Assembly: GCA_022708585.1 (NCBI GenBank) | Contig: JAKIYJ010000088.1 | Coordinates: forward strand, 1-6,486 | Reading direction: 5' to 3' | DNA: 6,486 bases | Origin: Bacteroidota bacterium | GTDB taxonomy: Bacteria; Bacteroidota; Bacteroidia; Bacteroidales; JAKIYJ01 | In this document: one piece after another, positions 1 through 5,002 of the stretch | Position numbering within the stretch: the stretch's first letter is position 1 | Layout of the letters: the number at the start of each line of letters is the position of its first letter | Notes under the pieces: generated by a model | The model's input: the letters and a program-made list of their open reading frames with translations, nothing else | What the model was told of the DNA's origin: nothing | Databases searched by the model: none | Position numbers and translations under genes: made by a program

Positions 1-112
1 ATTTGTGTTATAATAGTTAAATATAACAGTATATTAAAAATTTGATAATTATGATTTTAACTGTTTTTATTGCAACATCTTTATTGAATAGAGCCTACAT
101 TTTTTATTTGTA

Positions 113-145
113 TTGTTTTATGAGCAATAATTGAATATATCTTTG
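113..145 (+). promoter_or_regulatory. Candidate Bacteroidetes-type promoter for the radical SAM gene
   Basis: TATCTTTG at 138-145 matches the Bacteroidetes -7 consensus TAnnTTTG exactly. A TTG at 113-115 lies 22 bases upstream, close to the usual distance of the -33 TTTG element. Transcription would start near 152 and leave a leader of roughly 68 bases before the ATG at 220. The rest of 1-219 is AT-rich with no ORF or RNA structure I can support. The -7 match is good, but in DNA this AT-rich chance matches are possible, and the spacer is slightly long. Confidence 0.45.
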
Positions 146-219
146 TGTTCTTGTTAACTCAATATTTTACACATTTTTGAGTTTTATGTTAAATTTCTTT
201 TATAAAAATAAAAGATAAA

Positions 220-1002
220 ATGTCTGGATTTTTATTTAATGATGTAATTTTTGGACCTGTAAACAGTCGAAGGCTGGGGTCTTCCTTGGGCATAAACCTT
301 TTACCTGTTACAGGTAAATTATGTAATTTTAACTGTATTTATTGTGAATGTGGTTTAACATCTAATAATATTTCACAACTTATTGATAAGGTGCCTTTGC
401 GTGAAAGAGTTAAAAATGCACTTGAAACAAGTTTGCTTAAAATAAAAAATGAAGGGACAAAGCTGGATTCAATTACTTTTGCAGGCAATGGAGAGCCGAC
501 ATTACATCCAGAATTTGCCAATATTATGGATGATGTATTATTTTTACGTAATACAATCTTGCCTGAAACCAAAATTTCCATACTTACAAATTCTACCACA
601 TCAGGTAAACCTGATATTTTCAATGCCTTGTTGAAAGCGGATCAAAATATTATGAAACTGGATGCTGGCACAGAAAAAATGTTTAGAGCAATTAATCGCT
701 GTAAAATTGATATAACATTAGAAGATATTGTTAAAAATCTTATTAACTTTAAAGGTAATTTAATAGTGCAATCTCTTTTTTTGAGAGTTAAAATTAATGG
801 TAGAATCATAGATAATACAGATCCATCAGAAATTGAAGCATGGTTAAATAACATAATTAAAATAAAGCCTAAAATGCTAATGCTTTATCCAATAGCCAGA
901 GGTACTCCTATTAATGGAATTGAAAAAATAAACTTTGATGAACTAAATAAAATTGCTATTAAAGCTAATAATCTATGTATAAAAACCAGGGTATATGAAT
1001 AA
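220..1002 (+). CDS. Radical SAM protein, COG0731-like (Fe-S oxidoreductase)
   Basis: A 260-residue protein with the radical SAM cluster motif CxxxCxxC at C35, C39 and C42 (CNFNCIYC), which would bind the [4Fe-4S] cluster that cleaves S-adenosylmethionine. The preceding stretch FGPVNSRRLGSSLGINLLP (residues 11-29) and the AGNGEPTLHP motif (88-97, the SAM-contacting GGE-like strand) are typical of the COG0731 group, which also contains the archaeal wyosine-synthesis enzyme Taw1. QSLFLRV (184-190) matches the QTLFLRG stretch of bacterial members. The bacterial proteins have no agreed substrate, so a tRNA-modifying role is only suggested by relationship. Length is normal for the bacterial group and there is no extra Fe-S domain. 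The start is supported by an in-frame TAA at 190-192 with no other ATG between. The leader (AAAAGATAAA) is A-rich with no Shine-Dalgarno sequence. The repeat-protein gene follows 27 bases downstream and is probably co-transcribed. Confidence 0.88.
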   Translation: MSGFLFNDVIFGPVNSRRLGSSLGINLLPVTGKLCNFNCIYCECGLTSNNISQLIDKVPLRERVKNALETSLLKIKNEGTKLDSITFAGNGEPTLHPEFANIMDDVLFLRNTILPETKISILTNSTTSGKPDIFNALLKADQNIMKLDAGTEKMFRAINRCKIDITLEDIVKNLINFKGNLIVQSLFLRVKINGRIIDNTDPSEIEAWLNNIIKIKPKMLMLYPIARGTPINGIEKINFDELNKIAIKANNLCIKTRVYE

Positions 1003-1029
1003 GATATAAAAATATAATTCTTAATATTT

Positions 1030-1437
1030 ATGCTTAATTATCCTGTTGAGATATTACTATCATTCGAGCAAGCTCTTACGGGGAATGAAAAATTTTTCTT
1101 ATGGTTAATAAAAAATGGCTATCCGGAATTATCTGCACTTGCAGGAGCCATTAATTCTGACAATGAGGCTTTTCAATGGCTATTAGCTAATGGTTATCCA
1201 CAATATGCTGTATTTAGTAATGCTATTGTTAATGAACCTGAGGCATATAAATGGCTAAAAAGATACAACTTCATGTTTCTGTTAATTTTTGCAGATGCTT
1301 GCAATGGCAAACAAGCTGCTTATGATTGGTTCAGTAAATATGATTTAAAAATATTTATTCGATTGGCAAATACTATTAAAGATATAATAAAACAACAAGA
1401 TAAAGATTCATATAATTACCACAAAATGAAGTTTTAA
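1030..1437 (+). CDS. Hypothetical helical-repeat protein with four exact 25-residue repeats
   Basis: I do not recognise a named family. The 135-residue product is mostly tandem repeats: Trp recurs at residues 25, 50, 75 and 100, and the preceding A-[I/L/C] pair at 15, 40, 65 and 90, so the period is exactly 25. The repeat reads roughly A-[IL]-x4-E-A-[FY]-x-W-[LF]-x3-[GND]-[YFL]-x5-[LF]-[AS]-[ND], with a fifth start at T115-I116. Each unit looks like two short amphipathic helices separated by an N-G-Y-P-like turn, which suggests a small alpha-solenoid that could bind a protein or peptide; that is inference. There is no signal peptide, membrane segment or cysteine pair, so it is probably cytoplasmic. 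The C-terminus (117-135) is charged and outside the repeats. The start is the first ATG after an in-frame TAA at 1015-1017. It follows the radical SAM gene by 27 bases, suggesting a shared transcript. The regular repeat pattern makes it very likely a real gene. Confidence 0.82.
   Translation: MLNYPVEILLSFEQALTGNEKFFLWLIKNGYPELSALAGAINSDNEAFQWLLANGYPQYAVFSNAIVNEPEAYKWLKRYNFMFLLIFADACNGKQAAYDWFSKYDLKIFIRLANTIKDIIKQQDKDSYNYHKMKF
1072..1371 (+). repeat. Four 75-base coding repeats (25-residue units)
   Basis: The units are 1072-1146, 1147-1221, 1222-1296 and 1297-1371, encoding residues 15-39, 40-64, 65-89 and 90-114. There is no insertion or deletion between units. Conservation is at the protein level (Ala, aromatic, Trp-Leu, Gly-Tyr positions); the DNA copies have diverged, so the duplication is old and kept by selection on structure rather than recent slippage. 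Confidence 0.8.
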
Positions 1438-1557
1438 GTAAACAACTTTGTGAAATATGACATCTATTTATTAAAAAATAATATTTTAATTACGATTGGT
1501 TTATAATTATTAATAAGATTTTTTTAATTAATTATATAACTCAATATATATAAATAG

Positions 1558-3693
1558 ATGAAGGTATACGAGACAAAAGAAATTAGAAACATTGTTATTG
1601 TTGGAGGTGCTAAATCAGGTAAAACAACTTTATCGGAAGCCATGCTTTATGAAGGTGGTACCATTAATCGTAGAGGTAGTGTTGAAGACGGAAATACTGT
1701 ATCGGACTATAGAGAAATTGAACTTGAAAGGCAAAATTCAATTTTTTCTACTGTAATGTATACAGAATTTGAAAACAAGAAGATAAATATTATTGATACT
1801 CCTGGTTTTGATGATTTTGTCGGTGAAGTTTATGCTTCGCTTAAAGTGGCAGATACAGCAGTTATTGTTATTAATGCTATCGCTGGTATTGAAGTCGGTA
1901 CTGAAATGGCCTGGAAACAAGCCAGTAAAAACAAGGTCCCTGTTATTTTTGCCATTAATCATCTGGAACATGAACAATCAAATTTTGATGATTCATTAAG
2001 GCAGCTTAAAACACAGTTTGGTCAAAGTGTTGTAGTTTTACAATATCCGGTGAATCCCGGTAATAATTTTAATGAAGTTATTGATATTGCAAAAATGAAA
2101 CTGTTACGTTTTGATGCAAATACATCTAATGTTCAAGAATTGGATATACCTGCATCAGAAAATGACAAGGCTCAAAAATTACATTCTATATTATTAGAAA
2201 ATCTCGCAGAGAGTGATGAAACTCTTATGGAGACATATTGTGATAGTGGAACTCTTAATGAAGAAGAGATACAAAAAGGGTTAAAGGTTGGTATTAGTAA
2301 TAGAAGTTTTTATCCAGTTGTTTGTATAAATGCAAAACAGGATATGGGGGTAAATCGTTTATTGAATATTATAGTAAACTATGCTCCAGCACCGGATGAA
2401 TCACCAAATATTGCTTTAACTACAAGCGGAGAAAAGATATTATGTGATAAAAATGCTCCGGCTTCAGCCTTTGTATTTAAAATAAGTATTGAACCACACT
2501 TGGGAGAGATTGCATTTTTTAAATTATATTCAGGGGAATTAACTCCGGGAACTGATTTAATTAATGCCAACACTTCAGCAAAAGAGAGGTTGAACCAACT
2601 TTTTGTTGTTGCTGGTAAAAATCGCGAAAATATTGAAAGACTTGTTGCAGGAGATATAGGCGCAACAATTAAACTTAAAAATACTTTTGTTAACAATACT
2701 CTCAATTCTGTTAAAAACCCTGATGTTGTTATTGAACCAATTGTTTTTCCTGAACCTAAATATAGAGTTGCCGTAAAGGCAAAAAATACAGCAGATGATG
2801 AAAAACTTGGTGCTATATTGAATGATATGCATAAGGTTGACCAGACGCTGATAGCAGGCTATTCCAAAGAATTAAAGCAATTAATACTGGAAGGACAGGG
2901 CGAACTTCATCTTAATATTGTAAAATGGATGATTGAAAATATCAACAAGATACAAATTGAATTTCTTACACCTAAAATTCCATATCGTGAAACTATCACA
3001 AAACCAGCCAAAGCAAATTATAGACACAAGAAACAGTCGGGAGGTGCAGGTCAATTTGGAGAGGTATATTTAATGATAGAACCTTATTATGAAGGTATGC
3101 CTAATCAGACTGAATTTCCTATAAGAGGGAAGGAAGAAATATCATTACCATGGGGCGGCAAGTTAGTTTTTCAAAACTGTATAGTAGGTGGGGCAATAGA
3201 TGCACGTTTTATGCCTGCTATATTAAAAGGTATAATGGAAAAGATTGAAGAAGGTCCTCTGACAGGTTCTTATGCAAGAGATATTGTTGTAAGTGTTTAT
3301 GACGGCAAGATGCATCCTGTTGATTCAAACGAAATATCTTTTAAATTGGCAGGAAGAAATGCTTTTAAGGAAGCTTTTCGTAATGCAGGACCTAAAATAC
3401 TTGAACCCATATATGATGTAGAAGTTATATGTCCGGAAGATAAAATGGGAGATGTGATAACAGATTTGCAAGGCAGGAGAGCCGTTATTATGGGTATGGA
3501 AAGTGAAGGCACTTATCAAAAGATAAAAACAAAAGTGCCACTTGCCGAAATGAACAGATATTCTACTGCATTGAGTTCATTAACCAGTGGAAGAGCAACA
3601 TATAGTATGCATTTTGCTGAATATGTTCAAGTACCACCCGATGTACAGTCTCAACTGCTAAAATCCTATCAGGACGAAGACAAAGATGAATAA
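1558..3693 (+). CDS. fusA2: Elongation factor G paralog, EF-G2-like, with degenerate GTPase motifs
   Basis: A 711-residue translocation factor with the full EF-G layout: G domain (1 to about 285), domain II (about 295-395), domain III (about 400-475), domain IV with KKQSGGAGQFG (491-501) and tip GKMHPVDSNE (583-592), and domain V ending near 690. It is a paralog rather than housekeeping EF-G. G1 is GGAKSGKT (16-23) instead of AHIDAGKT, and the RRGSVEDGNTVSDY stretch (38-51) is typical of EF-G2. G3 is DTPGF (80-84), with Phe replacing the catalytic His. G4 is NHLE (134-137) instead of NKMD, and G5 is NA (258-259) instead of SA. The sequence closely resembles Bacteroides EF-G2 as I remember it, which is reported to support translocation without GTP hydrolysis, to accumulate in carbon starvation and to be needed for gut colonisation. 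Domain IV carries an extended segment (510-537). The start is fixed because the codon just upstream (1555-1557) is an in-frame TAG. The stop lies within the end of a palindromic element. Ribosome binding is near certain; lack of GTPase activity is inferred. Confidence 0.93.
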   Translation: MKVYETKEIRNIVIVGGAKSGKTTLSEAMLYEGGTINRRGSVEDGNTVSDYREIELERQNSIFSTVMYTEFENKKINIIDTPGFDDFVGEVYASLKVADTAVIVINAIAGIEVGTEMAWKQASKNKVPVIFAINHLEHEQSNFDDSLRQLKTQFGQSVVVLQYPVNPGNNFNEVIDIAKMKLLRFDANTSNVQELDIPASENDKAQKLHSILLENLAESDETLMETYCDSGTLNEEEIQKGLKVGISNRSFYPVVCINAKQDMGVNRLLNIIVNYAPAPDESPNIALTTSGEKILCDKNAPASAFVFKISIEPHLGEIAFFKLYSGELTPGTDLINANTSAKERLNQLFVVAGKNRENIERLVAGDIGATIKLKNTFVNNTLNSVKNPDVVIEPIVFPEPKYRVAVKAKNTADDEKLGAILNDMHKVDQTLIAGYSKELKQLILEGQGELHLNIVKWMIENINKIQIEFLTPKIPYRETITKPAKANYRHKKQSGGAGQFGEVYLMIEPYYEGMPNQTEFPIRGKEEISLPWGGKLVFQNCIVGGAIDARFMPAILKGIMEKIEEGPLTGSYARDIVVSVYDGKMHPVDSNEISFKLAGRNAFKEAFRNAGPKILEPIYDVEVICPEDKMGDVITDLQGRRAVIMGMESEGTYQKIKTKVPLAEMNRYSTALSSLTSGRATYSMHFAEYVQVPPDVQSQLLKSYQDEDKDE

Positions 3694-3844
3694 TTAGAGT
3701 TTGTCTATAATGTCCGATTTCATCGTTATTCTCAGCCTTCAAATCAGTCATGTACTTTAGTACACTCCCGATTTTCAGGCTATTGAAACCTCGAACTCGA
3801 ACATTCTGAAACAAACTCTTGACTTTATGGACAAACTCTAATTA
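3691..3844. mobile_element. MITE-like palindromic intergenic element with 22-base terminal inverted repeats
   Basis: The arms 3691-3712 and 3823-3844 are inverted repeats matching at 20 of 22 positions, each with the core TAGAGTTTGTC or its complement. One of the two mismatches would be a G-U pair in RNA. The outermost TAATTA is self-complementary, so it could instead be a 6-base target-site duplication flanking a 142-base element (3697-3838). ACAAACTCT occurs again at 3811-3819, and TCGAAC is tandemly duplicated at 3791-3802. There is no credible transposase or other coding capacity, so if mobile it would be mobilised in trans. It fills the gap between the convergent EF-G2 and lspA genes, and its hairpin could also act as a terminator in both directions. 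Dispersed copies cannot be shown from one window; the mobile nature is inference, the structure is observed. Confidence 0.6.
3734..3781. repeat. Nested hairpin at the centre of the palindromic element
   Basis: AGCCTTCAAATC (3734-3745) pairs with GATTTTCAGGCT (3770-3781) at 10 of 12 positions. Inside it, TGTAC (3751-3755) and GTACA (3760-3764) form a perfect stem with a TTTA loop. Outside it, AATGTCCGA (3709-3717) can pair with TCGAACATT (3797-3805) at 8 of 9 positions. Together with the terminal arms, much of the element can fold back on itself on either strand. Confidence 0.65.
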
Positions 3845-3875
3845 TATTATATTTAAGTTAAGTAAAGCCATAAAC

Positions 3876-4532
3876 TTATAAACAAGTAGTGTTATCTGTC
3901 TTTACTTCTTCAGTTGTTTTTTTTGTTTTCGCGGTACCAAAGAATTTTTTTTGAAATATAACAATCAGAATTACTCCAATAGTAATAGCAGCATCGGAGA
4001 TATTAAATATAGGGCGGAAAAACAAGAAATGTTCACCACCAAAGAAAGGCATCCATTCAGGAAAATAACCTTCAAATAATGGGAAATAAAGCATATCTAC
4101 TACTTTACCATGTAAAAAACCTGCATATCCTCCATCTTTAGGAAATATTTCTGCTACATTGCCTGTCATATAATTACTTTCACTGAATATGAGTCCGTAA
4201 AATGCGCTGTCGATGATATTCCCCAAAGCACCTGCAAATATCATAGAAACAGTAATAATAAGTCCAGGATGTGCTTTTTTCTTAATAAGAATAGAGATAT
4301 AATAACCAATAGCAGTACAAGCAACTATACGGAAGATACTGAGAAAAACTTTACCGTATTCACCCGCCAGTTCCATACCGAAAGCCATTCCATTATTTTC
4401 TATAAATTTTATCCTGAACCAGTTGCCTATAACATAAATTTCTTCTCCTATAAACATATTTGTTTTAATCCAGATTTTTACAAACTGGTCAAGGAAAAGT
4501 ATAATAAAAACAGTAATAACAGCTTTTTTCAA
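3876..4532 (-). CDS. lspA: Lipoprotein signal peptidase (signal peptidase II)
   Basis: Inner-membrane aspartic protease that removes the signal peptide of prolipoproteins after lipidation of the lipobox Cys. The 218-residue product has four hydrophobic segments (about 3-20, 62-83, 90-108, 177-194). Family motifs are LDQFVKIWIKTNM (14-26), NNGMAFGM (46-53), GNIID (104-108), VVDM with D146, and FNISDAAITIG with D180; D146 and D180 correspond to the catalytic dyad. It is longer than the roughly 165 residues of enterobacterial LspA. Extra residues sit between GNIID and VVDM (about 29 more than in Pseudomonas LspA), before NISD, and as a hydrophilic C-terminal tail; such extensions are usual in Bacteroidetes. 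The start is a TTG (4530-4532): no ATG occurs upstream in frame, and MKKAVITVFII is a normal beginning. It is the last gene of the ileS cluster, 32 bases after the DksA-like gene, matching the widespread ileS-lspA linkage. Confidence 0.93.
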   Translation of the reverse strand: MKKAVITVFIILFLDQFVKIWIKTNMFIGEEIYVIGNWFRIKFIENNGMAFGMELAGEYGKVFLSIFRIVACTAIGYYISILIKKKAHPGLIITVSMIFAGALGNIIDSAFYGLIFSESNYMTGNVAEIFPKDGGYAGFLHGKVVDMLYFPLFEGYFPEWMPFFGGEHFLFFRPIFNISDAAITIGVILIVIFQKKFFGTAKTKKTTEEVKTDNTTCL

Positions 4533-4564
4533 TGTAATATTTGATTTATTTAAAAAAAGAACTG

Positions 4565-4963
4565 TTATTTTTCCTTTTTATGTTTTGTTTTAGCATCTAT
4601 GCTTAAAGTAGCATGAGGCACACTGCGAAGGCGTTCTTTGGGAATAAGTTTACCTGTTTCTCTACAAATACCATAAGATTTATTTTCAATTCTGATAAGG
4701 GCATTCTCGAGAGATTTTATAAACTTTTGCTGGCGTGCAGCGAGCTGACTGTTTTCTTCTTTTGATAATACATCATGACCTTCTTCAAGAATTTTAAAAG
4801 TTGGAGATGTGTCATTTGTGTCATTATCATTTGAACTTGTATATGCTTCTGTAAGAAGTTCAAGATCACGCCTGGCTTTTTCAAGTTTTTTAAGAATAAT
4901 TTCTTTAAATTCTTCTAATTCCTCATCGGAATATCTTGTACGTTGATTTGTATCTTTTTTCAT
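4565..4963 (-). CDS. DksA/TraR-family regulator lacking the zinc-binding cysteines
   Basis: A 132-residue protein of the Bacteroidetes DksA/TraR family, which binds the RNA polymerase secondary channel and, in proteobacteria, changes promoter output together with ppGpp. The N-terminal half (about 13-95) is a charged coiled coil starting TRYSDEELEEFKEIILKKLEKA. Its turn region holds DTNDTSPTF (48-56), in which D48, D51 and S53 resemble the DxxDxA tip that E. coli DksA uses near the active site. The C-terminal globular part YGICRETGKLIPKERLRSVPHAT (97-119) aligns with the DksA zinc finger, but only the first Cys (C100) remains; the other three positions are T103, S121 and A124, so zinc binding is not expected. 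I chose the ATG at 4961-4963. A TTG ten codons further upstream would extend the frame but adds MLFRNLIYII, which is unlike the family. It lies 39 bases after ileS and 32 before lspA, on the same strand. Confidence 0.9.
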   Translation of the reverse strand: MKKDTNQRTRYSDEELEEFKEIILKKLEKARRDLELLTEAYTSSNDNDTNDTSPTFKILEEGHDVLSKEENSQLAARQQKFIKSLENALIRIENKSYGICRETGKLIPKERLRSVPHATLSIDAKTKHKKEK

Positions 4964-5002
4964 AATAATATATATTAAATTACGAAATAACAATAATTAA
5001 GA

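Noticed and set aside
1443..1450. CAACTTTG as a -7 element for the EF-G2-like gene
   Set aside because: It misses the first base of TAnnTTTG, and no TTG or TTTG lies at the right distance upstream.
1470..1490. ATTAAAA/TTTTAAT hairpin after the repeat-protein gene as a terminator
   Set aside because: The 7-base stem is entirely A/T and no U-run follows it directly. Such stems are expected by chance in DNA of this composition.
3563..3814. Minus-strand ORF of 83 codons overlapping the end of the EF-G2-like gene and the palindromic element
   Set aside because: Half of it is antisense to a well-conserved domain V and the other half is the palindromic element itself. No family is recognisable, and the structure of the element explains the open frame.
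4964..4993. Upstream TTG start for the DksA-like gene
   Set aside because: It would add ten residues (MLFRNLIYII) not typical of the family, while the ATG at 4961-4963 gives a standard MKK beginning and length.
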